From Rhodoblastus sp963727035 (GTDB lineage: Bacteria > Pseudomonadota > Alphaproteobacteria > Rhizobiales > Beijerinckiaceae), in NCBI GenBank assembly GCA_963727035.1, contig CAVSEY010000009.1, forward strand, positions 18,576-82,575: a stretch of 64,000 nucleotides of DNA, given 5' to 3'. Under the pieces are notes generated by a model that worked only from the letters and a program-made list of their open reading frames with translations, was not told the origin of the DNA and ran no database searches. Positions 53,849-63,013 of this stretch are shown here, in pieces (positions within the stretch are counted from its first letter, which is position 1; each line of letters begins with the position of its first letter). A program made the position numbers and the translations under genes.

Positions 53849-53932
53849 ATGTTGGATGTCATTTATCTCGCCGCGGGCCTTGGCCTGATCGGCGCGATGA
53901 TTCTTTACGCCAAAGCGCTGACGCGCGCGTGA
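53849..53932 (+). CDS. 27-residue membrane peptide upstream of kdpF
   Basis: A 27-residue ORF with AAGGAG at 53836-53841, the best ribosome binding site in this area. One hydrophobic helix (LDVIYLAAGLGLIGAMILYA) and a basic tail (KALTRA). A similar short gene before kdpF is seen in other alphaproteobacteria as far as I recall, but no role is assigned. Eleven bases separate it from kdpF. Confidence 0.6.
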   Translation: MLDVIYLAAGLGLIGAMILYAKALTRA

Positions 53933-53943
53933 CGGAGCCAAAA

Positions 53944-54030
53944 ATGTTCGAACCGATCCTCGGCCTGATCGTGGCCGTCCTGCTCGGGATCTATCTCGTT
54001 TTCGCCTTGCTCAATCCCGAGCGCTTCTGA
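53944..54030 (+). CDS. kdpF: K+-transporting ATPase small subunit KdpF
   Basis: 28 residues, too short for routine gene calls: one TM helix (ILGLIVAVLLGIYLVFALL) and the NPERF tail typical of KdpF, which stabilises the KdpFABC complex. It lies 18 bases before kdpA. Confidence 0.88.
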   Translation: MFEPILGLIVAVLLGIYLVFALLNPERF

Positions 54031-54048
54031 AATCCCCTGGAGTTCGCC

Positions 54049-55758
54049 ATGACCCTTGCCGGCTGGCTGCAAATTGGCCTGATCCTCGGTCTGGTCGCGC
54101 TCACCACGCGTCCGCTCGGCCTTTATATGGCGCGCGTCTTTTCCGGCGAGCGCACGTTGCTTTCTCCGGTCCTAGGCCCGGTCGAAGGCGCCTTCTACCG
54201 GCTCGCCGGGGTTGCGCCGGAGCGCGAGCAGAACTGGCTCGCCTATACAATCGCCATGCTGGTCTTTTCGGCGGCAGGCTTCGCCTCTCTTTACGCGATC
54301 CTGAGGCTGCAGGCGTTTTTACCGTTCAACCCGCAGCATTTCGACAATGTCCCGCCCGATCTCGCCTTCAACACCGCGATCAGCTTCCTGACCAACACCA
54401 ACTGGCAGGCCTATGGCGGCGAGACGACCATGAGCAATTTCTCGCAGATGGCCGGCCTCGCGGTGCATAATTTCCTCTCGGCCGCGACCGGCGTCGCGCT
54501 CGCCATAGCGGTGACGCGCGCCTTCGCCCGCCACAGCGCCACGACGCTCGGCAATTTCTGGGTCGATATGACCCGGGCGACGCTCTATGTCTTTCTGCCG
54601 ATCAGCCTGTTGATCGCTCTCGCCTTCATCGCGACCGGCGTTCCCCAGACCCTGGCCGGTTCGGTCGATGCGACCACGCTGGAAGGCGTCAAGCAGACCA
54701 TCGCCCTTGGCCCGGTGGCGAGCCAGGAGGCCATAAAACAGTTCGGAACCAATGGCGGCGGCTTCTTCAACGCCAATGCCGCGCATCCGTTCGAGAACCC
54801 CAACGCCTGGGCCAATCTGCTGCAGATCTGGGCGCTGCTGGCCGTTTCTTTCGGCCTGGTGATCACCTTCGGCAAAATGGTCGGGTCGGAAAAACAGGGC
54901 TGGGCCTTTTTCAAAATTATCGCCGTGGTTCTGGCGAGCGCCGTCGCCATCGTCTATGCGGCGGAAAGTTTTGGAAATCCGCTGCTGACCCAGCTCGGGC
55001 TCGACCCGGCGGGCGGCAATATGGAAGGCAAGGAAACCCGCTTCGGACTCGCCTTGTCCTCGCTCTATGCGGCGGCGACAACCGGCACGTCCTGCGGCGG
55101 CGTCAATTCCATGCACGATTCCTTCACGCCGTTAGGTGGCATGATTCCGATGTTCCTGATGCAGCTTGGCGAAATCGTGCCGGGCGGCGTCGGCTCCGGT
55201 CTCTACGGGATGGTCGTTTTCGCCATTCTCTCGGTGTTCATCGCCGGGCTGATGGTGGGCCGCACGCCCGAATTCCTCGGCAAGAAGATCGAATCCCGCG
55301 AGGTCAAGCTCGCCATGCTGGCGGTGCTGATCCTGCCGCTGTCGATCCTCGGCTTCGCGGGCGTGGCGGCGGTGCTGCCCTCGGCCCTGTCGAGCCTCGC
55401 CAACAACGGCCCGCACGGCCTGTCGGAAATTCTCTACGCCTATACGTCGGCGACCGGCAACAACGGTTCGGCCTTCGCCGGCCTCAGCGCCAATACGCCA
55501 TGGTATAACGTTACCCTCGGAATCGCCATGATCCTGGGCCGCTTCGGCTATGTCGCGCCCTTGATGGCCATGGCCGGCTCGATCGCCGCCAAGAAGAAGG
55601 CCAAGGCCTCGCTTGGCACGTTCCCGACCGACAGCGGCCTGTTCGTCGGCCTGATGATCGGCGTCATCCTGATCGTCGGCGGCCTGCAATTCTTCCCCGC
55701 CCTCGCCCTCGGTCCCATCGTCGAACATTTTTTGATGTTCGCTGGCAAGACGTTTTGA
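54049..55758 (+). CDS. kdpA: K+-transporting ATPase subunit A
   Basis: The channel-like subunit that selects and binds K+ in the membrane. 569 residues, about ten helices. The four selectivity-filter loops are visible: TNTNWQAYGGET (loop 1), GTNGGGFFNANAAHPFENP (loop 2), TTGTSCGGVNSMHDSF (loop 3) and TSATGNNGSAFAGL (loop 4). The start ATG 54049 follows CCTGGAG. Normal family length. Confidence 0.97.
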   Translation: MTLAGWLQIGLILGLVALTTRPLGLYMARVFSGERTLLSPVLGPVEGAFYRLAGVAPEREQNWLAYTIAMLVFSAAGFASLYAILRLQAFLPFNPQHFDNVPPDLAFNTAISFLTNTNWQAYGGETTMSNFSQMAGLAVHNFLSAATGVALAIAVTRAFARHSATTLGNFWVDMTRATLYVFLPISLLIALAFIATGVPQTLAGSVDATTLEGVKQTIALGPVASQEAIKQFGTNGGGFFNANAAHPFENPNAWANLLQIWALLAVSFGLVITFGKMVGSEKQGWAFFKIIAVVLASAVAIVYAAESFGNPLLTQLGLDPAGGNMEGKETRFGLALSSLYAAATTGTSCGGVNSMHDSFTPLGGMIPMFLMQLGEIVPGGVGSGLYGMVVFAILSVFIAGLMVGRTPEFLGKKIESREVKLAMLAVLILPLSILGFAGVAAVLPSALSSLANNGPHGLSEILYAYTSATGNNGSAFAGLSANTPWYNVTLGIAMILGRFGYVAPLMAMAGSIAAKKKAKASLGTFPTDSGLFVGLMIGVILIVGGLQFFPALALGPIVEHFLMFAGKTF

Positions 55759-55769
55759 GGTCATCCGAA

Positions 55770-57845
55770 ATGTCGAAAAAATCGCAATCCAAACACCAGA
55801 TCTCCTTGTTCGATCCGGCGATCATCCGCTCGGCCGCGATCGACGCGATCAAGAAGCTCAGCCCCCACCATCTGGCCGCCAATCCGGTGATCTTCGTCAC
55901 CGAGGTCGTCGCCGCCCTGGTCACTTTCCTTTGGCTGCGCGCGCTTTTCTTCGGCCACGGCGACTCGCCGTTCTTTTCCGGCCAGATCGCGCTGTGGCTG
56001 TGGTTCACCGTGCTGTTCTCCACTTTCGCCGAAGCCGTGGCCGAGGGGCGCGGCAAGGCCCAGGCGGCGACCCTGCGCGCCACCCGCAGCGACACCTTGG
56101 CCAAAAGGCTGCTCGACCCGGACGGGCGCGGTCATCTCGGCGACGCCTACTCGACTGTCGCGGCGCCGGACCTGAGCGTCGGCGACATTGTCCTGGTCGA
56201 AGCCGGCGATCTGATCCCGTCGGACGGCGACATCATCGAAGGCGTCGCCTCGGTGAATGAAAGCGCGATCACCGGCGAATCGGCGCCCGTGATCCGCGAG
56301 GCGGGCGGTGACCGCTGCGCCGTCACCGGCGGCACGACGGTCCTGTCCGACTGGATCAAGGTGCGCATCACCGCCCAGCCCGGGAACACGTTCATCGACC
56401 GCATGATCGCGCTGGTCGAGGGCGCGGAGCGCCAGAAAACGCCGAACGAACTCGCCCTGTCGGTGCTGCTCGCGGGCCTCACGATCATGTTCCTGATCGC
56501 CGTGGTCACGCTGTGGAGCTTCGCGGCTTATTCGAACACCACGGTCAGCGTGACCGTGCTGGTGGCGCTGCTGGTGACGCTGATCCCCACCACCATCGGC
56601 GGCCTGCTCTCGGCCATCGGCATCGCCGGCATGGACCGGCTGGTGCGCTTCAACGTGCTGGCCACCTCCGGCCGCGCCGTCGAGGCGGCGGGCGACGTGG
56701 ACACGCTGCTGCTCGACAAGACCGGCACCATCACCTTCGGCAACCGCATGGCCAGCGAATTCATTGCCCTGCCGGGCGTCGAGCCGCGCAGGCTGGCGGA
56801 GGCCGCCCTGATCTCCAGCCTCGCCGACGAAACCCCGGAAGGGCGCTCGATCGTCGCGCTCGCCAGGAGCGATTTCGGTCTCGCCGAGCCGGACCTGTCG
56901 GCCAAATCGCCGGTGGTCATTCCCTTCGCCGCCCAGACCCGGCTCTCGGGCGTCGATCTCGGCGAAAACAGCCTGCGCAAGGGCGCCGTCGATTCGGTGC
57001 TGAAATTCGTCGGGCAGACCCCCGATCAGGCGCCGCCGGAATTCCGCCAGGGCGTCGACCGCATCAGCCGCACCGGCGGTACGCCGCTGGCGGTGGCGGA
57101 AAATGGCATGTTGCTCGGCCTGATCCACCTCAAGGACGTGGTCAAGCCGGGCATCAAGGAGCGCTTCGCCGCCTTGCGCGCCATGGGCATCAAGACGGTG
57201 ATGATCACCGGCGACAATCCGCTGACCGCTGCGGCAATAGCCACCGAAGCCGGCGTCGACGATTTCCTCGCCCAGGCGACGCCGGAGGACAAGCTCAAAT
57301 TCATCCGCAAGGAGCAGACCGGCGGCCGCCTCGTCGCCATGTGCGGCGACGGCACCAATGACGCGCCGGCGCTCGCCCAGGCCGATGTCGGCGTCGCCAT
57401 GCAGACCGGCACGCAGGCTGCGCGCGAGGCCGGCAATATGGTCGATCTCGACAGCGACCCGACCAAGCTGATCGAGATCGTGGAGATCGGCAAACAGCTC
57501 CTGATGACCCGCGGCTCGCTGACCACCTTCTCGATCGCCAATGACGTGGCGAAATATTTCGCCATCCTGCCAGCTCTGTTCCTGGCGACCTATCCGGAAC
57601 TCGGCGCGCTCAATGTCATGCGCCTGTCGTCGCCACAATCGGCGATCCTGTCGGCGGTGATCTTCAACGCCGTGATCATCGTGCTGCTCATCCCGCTGGC
57701 GCTCAAGGGCGTGACCTATCGCCCGGTCGGCGCGGCGGCGCTGCTGCGCCGCAATCTGCTGATCTATGGCCTCGGCGGCTTGGTCGCGCCCTTCGTCGGC
57801 ATCAAGGCGATCGACCTCGTCGTCGCCGCGCTGCGTCTCGCCTGA
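55770..57845 (+). CDS. kdpB: K+-transporting ATPase subunit B
   Basis: The P-type ATPase catalytic subunit. 691 residues from ATG 55770. TGES motif in SAITGESAPVIREAGGD (actuator domain), phosphorylated Asp D316 in LLLDKTGTITFGNR, MITGDNPLTA and MCGDGTNDAPALAQADVG for ATP and Mg2+ binding. About seven helices. It starts 11 bases after kdpA. Confidence 0.97.
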   Translation: MSKKSQSKHQISLFDPAIIRSAAIDAIKKLSPHHLAANPVIFVTEVVAALVTFLWLRALFFGHGDSPFFSGQIALWLWFTVLFSTFAEAVAEGRGKAQAATLRATRSDTLAKRLLDPDGRGHLGDAYSTVAAPDLSVGDIVLVEAGDLIPSDGDIIEGVASVNESAITGESAPVIREAGGDRCAVTGGTTVLSDWIKVRITAQPGNTFIDRMIALVEGAERQKTPNELALSVLLAGLTIMFLIAVVTLWSFAAYSNTTVSVTVLVALLVTLIPTTIGGLLSAIGIAGMDRLVRFNVLATSGRAVEAAGDVDTLLLDKTGTITFGNRMASEFIALPGVEPRRLAEAALISSLADETPEGRSIVALARSDFGLAEPDLSAKSPVVIPFAAQTRLSGVDLGENSLRKGAVDSVLKFVGQTPDQAPPEFRQGVDRISRTGGTPLAVAENGMLLGLIHLKDVVKPGIKERFAALRAMGIKTVMITGDNPLTAAAIATEAGVDDFLAQATPEDKLKFIRKEQTGGRLVAMCGDGTNDAPALAQADVGVAMQTGTQAAREAGNMVDLDSDPTKLIEIVEIGKQLLMTRGSLTTFSIANDVAKYFAILPALFLATYPELGALNVMRLSSPQSAILSAVIFNAVIIVLLIPLALKGVTYRPVGAAALLRRNLLIYGLGGLVAPFVGIKAIDLVVAALRLA

Positions 57846-57855
57846 GGAGAAGGCC

Positions 57856-58455
57856 ATGCTCGCTCATTTCCGTCCCGCCGTGGTTCTGCTGGCTTTGTTC
57901 ACCTTGCTCACCGGCCTCGCCTATCCGCTCGTCCTGACCGGCGCCGCGTCCATCCTGTTTCCCCGACAGGCCGGCGGCTCGCTGATCCTGCGCGACGGCA
58001 AGGTCGTCGGCTCGGCGCTGATCGGACAGAATTTCGCCTCGGCGAACTATTTCCATCCGCGCCCCTCGGCGACCAGCGCGCCGGATCCGAAAGACCCCAG
58101 CAAGACCGTCGACGCCCCTTATAACGCCGACAATTCCAGCGGCTCCAATCTCGGGCCGACCAGCAAGGCGCTGATCGACCGGGTCAAGGCGGGCGTCGAG
58201 GCCAGGCGCGCGGAAGGCTGGGCCGGGCCTCTGCCCGCCGACGCCTTGACGACTTCGGCCTCGGGGCTCGATCCGGACATATCGCCGGAAAACGCGCTTC
58301 TTCAGGCGCCGGGCGTCGCCAGGGCGCGTGGTCTCGACGCGGGAACAGTGCGCAATCTCGTTCTCGCCCATATCCGAAATCCCTGGCTGGGCTTTTTCGG
58401 CGAGCCGAGGGTCAATGTGCTCAAGCTCAATCTCGCGCTCGACGACCTCAAATGA
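57856..58455 (+). CDS. kdpC: K+-transporting ATPase subunit C
   Basis: 199 residues: one N-terminal TM helix (FRPAVVLLALFTLLTGLAYPLVLTG) and a periplasm- or cytosol-facing domain with the signatures IGQNFASANYFHPRPSA, SSGSNLGPTSKALI and ASGLDPDISP, LLQAPGVARARGL. Start ATG 57856, AGGAGAAGG upstream, 10 bases after kdpB. Confidence 0.95.
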   Translation: MLAHFRPAVVLLALFTLLTGLAYPLVLTGAASILFPRQAGGSLILRDGKVVGSALIGQNFASANYFHPRPSATSAPDPKDPSKTVDAPYNADNSSGSNLGPTSKALIDRVKAGVEARRAEGWAGPLPADALTTSASGLDPDISPENALLQAPGVARARGLDAGTVRNLVLAHIRNPWLGFFGEPRVNVLKLNLALDDLK

Positions 58456-58471
58456 CGCGCTAGAATAAGGC

Positions 58472-61165
58472 ATGGCGACGGAGCGCGAACTCGATCGCCG
58501 CCCCGACCCCGACGCGCTGCTGGCGCTGACGGGCAACGACACGCGCGGCAAGCTCAAAGTCTTCCTCGGCGCCGCGCCCGGCGTGGGGAAGACTTACGCC
58601 ATGCTGGCCGCGGCCAGGCGCCTCAAGAGCGAAGGGAGCGACGTGGTGATCGGCCTCGCCGAAACCCACGGCCGCGCCGAGACCGCCGCTCTGCTCGAGG
58701 GCCAGGAGGTCCTGCCGCGCAAAAAAATCCCCTATCGCGGGCGCGAGCTGGACGAATTCGACCTCGACGCCGCGCTCAAGCGCCGCCCGGCGCTGATCGT
58801 GGTGGACGAACTCGCCCACACCAATGCGCCGGAAAGCCGCCACCCCAAGCGCTGGCAGGATGTCGAGGAATTGCTCGACGCGTCGATCGACGTGTGGACG
58901 GCGCTTAACATCCAGCATCTGGAAAGCCTCGCCGACGTGGTGAGCCGGGTGACCGGGGTCGCCGTGCGCGAGACCGTGCCCGACAGCGTGCTCAAGGACG
59001 CCCAGGACGTAGTCCTGGTCGACATCACGCCGGCCGAACTGATCGAGCGTCTGCACGAGGGCAAGGTCTATCTGCCGCAGACCGCGCGCCGCGCCGTGCA
59101 GAATTTTTTCACGCCCGGCAATCTCACCGCCTTGCGCGAACTGGCCCTGCGCCGCACCGCCGACCGGGTGGACGACCAGATGGTCGCTATTCTGCGGCAG
59201 AACGCCATCGAAGGGCCCTGGGAGACCTCTGATTATCTGCTCGTCTGCATCGGCCCCGACGACCGCGCCGAAATCCTGGTGCGCACCGCGGGCCGCATGG
59301 CGACCAAGCTCAACGCCTCCTGGGTCGTGGTCCATGTCGAGCGCGTGGGCCATGAGGAGACGGATCCGGTCCGGCTCAAGAAGATCGACGAGGCGCTGCA
59401 ACTGGCGCAGCGGCTGGGCGCGCAAAGCCAGCGCCTGAGCGCCAGCGACATCGTCGGCGAGGTTCTGCGCTTTGCGCGGCGCGAAAACGTGAACCAGATC
59501 GTGGTCGGACGCTCGCGCGCCGGCTGGCTGCGCCGGCGTCTGGGCAACAGCTTTTCCGACGAAATGGTGCGCCGGGCGAGCGATATCGCGGTTCAGGTCA
59601 TTACGACGCCGGAACGGGAGACGCCGCGCGCGGCTTTCCGATGGGCGGCGCCGAAGCCGAAGGGTCTCGTTCCCGGCCTGATCGCGGCTTTTGTCGCGGT
59701 CGCTTTGGCGGTTGGCGTCGGCGAAGCGCTCTCGCTGTTCATCAAACTGTCGAACCTGTCGATGGTCTTCCTGCTGGCGGTGCTCGGCTGCGCGGTTTCC
59801 TACGGCCTGTGGTCGGCGGTCGTCGCCTCGCTCCTGTCCTTTCTGGCCTATAATTTCTTCTTCATTCCGCCGATCTACACCTTCACCGTCGCATCGCCGC
59901 AGGAGTTGCTGTCCCTGCTGGTTTTTCTCATGGTCGCGGTCTTCACCGGCACATTGGCCGGCCGCGTGCATGACCAGGCCGAGGCGGTGCGGCAACGCGC
60001 CCAGAATTCGGAATCGCTTTATGATTTCTCGCGCAAATTGGCCGGCGCCGCCAAGCTCGACGATGTGCTGTGGGCCGCGGCGGCCCATCTCCAGAAAGTC
60101 GTCGGCGGCGCCGTGGCCCTTCTGATACCGGAAGAGGGGGATTTGCAGCTTCGCATCGCCTGGCCTCCCGATGTCGAGCTGAACGAGGGCGAAATGAGCG
60201 CCGCGCGCTGGGCCTTCGGCAAAGGGGAAATCGCCGGCTGGCGCACCAATACGCTTCCGACTCTCGCCAAACAATTCCGGCCCCTCGTCACCCCGCGCGG
60301 CGCGGTCGGCGTGTTCGGCTTCGAACCGATGGCGCGCGGCGACGCGCCGACGCCCGAATTCGAACGCGCCCTGACCGCGCTGCTGGAGCAGACCGCGCTT
60401 GCGGTAGACCGCTCGCTGCTGGTCGGCGAGGCGGTGCGCGCGGCGGCGCTCGAAGACAACGAAAAGCTGCGCACCACGCTGCTCTCCTCGCTGTCGCACG
60501 ATCTGCGCACGCCGCTGGCGACCGTTTCCGGCTCCATTTCGACGCTGCGGCAGTTGCGCGACCGGCTGTCGCCGCAAAAAACCGAGGAATTGTTGGCGTC
60601 CGCCGAGGAGGAGACGGAGCGGCTGACCCGTTTCATCGCCAATCTGCTCGACATGTCGCGCATCGAATCCGGCGCGCTGAAGGCGCGGCAGGATTATCTC
60701 GACGCCGCCGATTGCATCCGCAGCGCGGTCGAACGCGGCCGGAAAGCCTTTGGCGCGGACTCAATCGAAACCTCGCTGGCGCCCGATCTGCCCTCTATTC
60801 GCGGCGACGCCCAGTTGCTGGAGCAGGTGCTGTTCAACCTCCTCGACAACGCCCATAAATATGGCGGCGGCTCCAAGGCCGTCGTCCACGCGCGCCGCGA
60901 GGGCGCTCAGGTGGCGATCACGGTCACCGACGACGGGCCGGGGATCAAGCCGGCTGACCTCACCCGCGTGTTCGAGAAATTCTATCGCGGCGGCAAGGCG
61001 GACGGGCGCAAGGCCGGGACGGGGCTGGGTCTTTCCATCTGCAAGGGGCTGGTCGAGGCGATGGGCGGAACGATCGAAGCGCAGAGCCCGGCGGCGCGCC
61101 GGCGCGGAACCCGGATCGTGCTGCGCTTTCCCGTGGCCGAGATGAGGGAGAGGCTGCCGGCATGA
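58472..61165 (+). CDS. kdpD: KdpD sensor histidine kinase
   Basis: 897 residues. N-terminal KdpD domain with Walker A GAAPGVGKT (33-41) and LIVVDELAHTNAPESRHPKRW, then a USP-like domain (VVGRSRAGWLRRR), four TM helices in the middle, a GAF-like region, then HisKA with H676 in SSLSHDLRTPLATVSGSI and HATPase (NLLDNAHKYGGG, VTDDGPGIKPAD, GTGLGLSICKGLVEAMGG). It senses K+ limitation or ion stress and phosphorylates KdpE. Its end overlaps kdpE by four bases. Confidence 0.96.
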   Translation: MATERELDRRPDPDALLALTGNDTRGKLKVFLGAAPGVGKTYAMLAAARRLKSEGSDVVIGLAETHGRAETAALLEGQEVLPRKKIPYRGRELDEFDLDAALKRRPALIVVDELAHTNAPESRHPKRWQDVEELLDASIDVWTALNIQHLESLADVVSRVTGVAVRETVPDSVLKDAQDVVLVDITPAELIERLHEGKVYLPQTARRAVQNFFTPGNLTALRELALRRTADRVDDQMVAILRQNAIEGPWETSDYLLVCIGPDDRAEILVRTAGRMATKLNASWVVVHVERVGHEETDPVRLKKIDEALQLAQRLGAQSQRLSASDIVGEVLRFARRENVNQIVVGRSRAGWLRRRLGNSFSDEMVRRASDIAVQVITTPERETPRAAFRWAAPKPKGLVPGLIAAFVAVALAVGVGEALSLFIKLSNLSMVFLLAVLGCAVSYGLWSAVVASLLSFLAYNFFFIPPIYTFTVASPQELLSLLVFLMVAVFTGTLAGRVHDQAEAVRQRAQNSESLYDFSRKLAGAAKLDDVLWAAAAHLQKVVGGAVALLIPEEGDLQLRIAWPPDVELNEGEMSAARWAFGKGEIAGWRTNTLPTLAKQFRPLVTPRGAVGVFGFEPMARGDAPTPEFERALTALLEQTALAVDRSLLVGEAVRAAALEDNEKLRTTLLSSLSHDLRTPLATVSGSISTLRQLRDRLSPQKTEELLASAEEETERLTRFIANLLDMSRIESGALKARQDYLDAADCIRSAVERGRKAFGADSIETSLAPDLPSIRGDAQLLEQVLFNLLDNAHKYGGGSKAVVHARREGAQVAITVTDDGPGIKPADLTRVFEKFYRGGKADGRKAGTGLGLSICKGLVEAMGGTIEAQSPAARRRGTRIVLRFPVAEMRERLPA

Positions 61166-61848
61166 AACAGCGCGTCCTGATCGTCGACGACGAGGAACAG
61201 ATCCTGAAATTTCTCACCACGGCGCTGGAGGCGTCGGACTATGCGGTCATTCATGCGCGGACCGGCCGCGAGGCGCTGCACATGATGGCCACCGCCGCGC
61301 CCGACCTGGTCATCCTCGATCTCGGCCTGCCCGACATGGACGGCAAGGAGGTTTTGATAAAGGCGCGCGCTTTTTCCAACCGCCCGATCATCGTGCTGTC
61401 GGCGCGCGACCGCGAGGCGGAGAAAATCGAGGCTTTGGACTGCGGCGCCAACGACTATGTCGAAAAGCCGTTCAAGATCGGCGAGCTTCTGGCGCGGCTG
61501 CGCGTGGCGTCGCGGCTCGCCGGTCGCGAGGAGGCCAAGCCGGTCGTGTTCGAGGCCGACGGCCTGCGCATCGACCTGGAACGGCGCCTCGTGACGCGCG
61601 ACGGCGGCGCGGTGAAACTGACGCCCAAGGAATATGACCTGCTCGCCTTCCTGGTCCATCACGCCGGCCGCGTGGCGACGCATCGCCAGATTCTCCTCAA
61701 TGTCTGGGGACCGGCCCATGCCCAGGACACGCCCTATCTGCGCGTCTTCGTCGGACAATTGCGCGCCAAGATCGAAGCGAAACCGGACTCGCCAAAATTG
61801 ATCCTGACCGAACCCGGCGTCGGCTACCGGCTATGGACGGAGGATTGA
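61162..61848 (+). CDS. kdpE: KdpE response regulator (OmpR type)
   Basis: 228 residues. Receiver domain with D9/D10 and phosphoacceptor D53 (ILDLGLPDMDG), then an OmpR-type winged helix (LTPKEYDLLAFLVHHAGRVATHRQ, LRVFVGQLRAKIEAKPDSP, TEPGVGYRL). It activates the kdp operon. It ends the operon. The 55 bases to the convergent pilus gene hold no clear terminator. Confidence 0.95.
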   Translation: MKQRVLIVDDEEQILKFLTTALEASDYAVIHARTGREALHMMATAAPDLVILDLGLPDMDGKEVLIKARAFSNRPIIVLSARDREAEKIEALDCGANDYVEKPFKIGELLARLRVASRLAGREEAKPVVFEADGLRIDLERRLVTRDGGAVKLTPKEYDLLAFLVHHAGRVATHRQILLNVWGPAHAQDTPYLRVFVGQLRAKIEAKPDSPKLILTEPGVGYRLWTED

Positions 61849-61903
61849 CCGCGACGAGACCGGAGCTTTCGTCCGACGGTCGATAAATGTCTTTCGCTGT
61901 CGT

Positions 61904-62344
61904 TCAGCCCTGTGGGAAGCAGGACGTTCCGGAAAGCGTCCGGCTGCCGATCTGAGGCAGCAGCTTCGGGACGATGGTGGTGAAACTATAGGAAAGGGCG
62001 ACCGTGACGTAGGACGATTGACCGGTCTGGCCCGGGCAGGAGCTGGCGGTAGAGATTGAAACATCGCCTGTGGGGAGCGTGATTCCCCATCCAGCCGCCA
62101 CTTGCCTGGCGTATTGAGCCGTATTCGTCGCGCTATAAGCGCCCCCGGGAGCGCAGGAGGAGAGGCTGAGACCTACGCAGCGGGCGGTTTTGGCGGCGAC
62201 ATTCGCAAGCGCCTCGTCGGTCCAGATCGCGCGGGAGAATTCCATGATTCCGAAGACGACGACGATGAGAAGCGGGGCGAGAATGGCGAATTCGACGCCG
62301 GAGCTCGCGGCGCGGTCGCGCAAGGCCCTGGTCACTAACGCCAT
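61904..62344 (-). CDS. TadE-like pilus protein
   Basis: 146 residues from ATG 62344. The N-terminal TadE motif is ASSGVEFAILAPLLIVVVFGIMEFSR, one TM helix with the conserved Glu, followed by a small extracytoplasmic domain with four Cys (RCVGLSLSSCAPGG and others). TadE/TadF pseudopilins help to assemble Tad/Flp pili. The start codon lies within the 62341-62390 copy of the kdp-upstream repeat; ATG 62431 is the other option. Confidence 0.75.
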   Translation of the reverse strand: MALVTRALRDRAASSGVEFAILAPLLIVVVFGIMEFSRAIWTDEALANVAAKTARCVGLSLSSCAPGGAYSATNTAQYARQVAAGWGITLPTGDVSISTASSCPGQTGQSSYVTVALSYSFTTIVPKLLPQIGSRTLSGTSCFPQG

Positions 62345-62390
62345 CGGCCCATGAAAAGGACCGATGGACTCCGCGTCGACTGGCCGATCA
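62341..62390. repeat. second copy of the CCATCGG dispersed repeat
   Basis: Near-identical over about 46 bases to 53703-53752: CCATCGG arm, TGAAAAGGACCGATGG, then TCCGCG-CGAC-GGCCG. It spans the start codon of the TadE-like gene. The two copies are 8.6 kb apart. Confidence 0.7.
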
Positions 62391-62463
62391 TTTAAGGCGC
62401 GCGCTTTTGCTTGATCGTTCTGTTCTCGCATTTTCGTCGGGGTCGACTTTTTTTGTTGGCGGT

Positions 62464-63012
62464 TCACTGGACCTGCACCACCGAGGTTTCGGTCAGCGGG
62501 GAAGGAAAGACGCTCGCCGGAAGGAACAGCGGGACGAAGGTTCGGCTGGCTGTGATCACGACAAATTTGCCGGGCGGGGCTTTGCTGGCGCAGGTGGAGG
62601 TCGTTTCGTCGCCCCAAACGAGATTCGCCCCCGCGCCGGTGGGGCAATAGGTGTTGTCGGCGTTGGACGCCGTTCCGGACGAGGAGACGACCCCGGAGGC
62701 GATCGATGTTTGAGGTCCATGGTTGACGACGACCTGGACGTTGGCCCAGTTCGCGGCATAGGTCGACGCGGCGAGACTGGCTGTTGTCGAGGCGAGCTGC
62801 GCGCCTTCATCGGAGTCGACATCGGCGGCGTTGGCGAGCACATAGGCCGAGGCGCTGGAGACGGACTCCGTGAGCTTGAATTTGGTGCGGATGGCGTCGC
62901 CGATATCGACGCTCGCAACCAGGAGAGCGATGAAGGCCGGGACGATGAGAGCAAATTCGGTGGCGGCTATGGCCTTGACGTCGAACAGCAGGGAGCGGAG
63001 CGCGATTTTCAT
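62464..63012 (-). CDS. TadE/TadF-like pilus protein
   Basis: 182 residues from ATG 63012, one base after the previous gene's stop. The TadE-like N-terminus is LFDVKAIAATEFALIVPAFIALLVASVDIG with one TM helix and the conserved Glu, then a Ser/Ala-rich outer domain with two Cys. It is probably part of the same operon as its neighbours on both sides. Confidence 0.75.
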   Translation of the reverse strand: MKIALRSLLFDVKAIAATEFALIVPAFIALLVASVDIGDAIRTKFKLTESVSSASAYVLANAADVDSDEGAQLASTTASLAASTYAANWANVQVVVNHGPQTSIASGVVSSSGTASNADNTYCPTGAGANLVWGDETTSTCASKAPPGKFVVITASRTFVPLFLPASVFPSPLTETSVVQVQ

Positions 63013-63013
63013 C

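Noticed and set aside
55761..57857. Minus-strand frame of 698 codons opposite kdpB
   Set aside because: Shadow frame; kdpB on the plus strand has every P-type ATPase motif.
58460..60577. Minus-strand frame of 705 codons opposite kdpD
   Set aside because: Shadow of kdpD; composition is His/Arg/Gln-rich as expected from reversed GC-rich codons.
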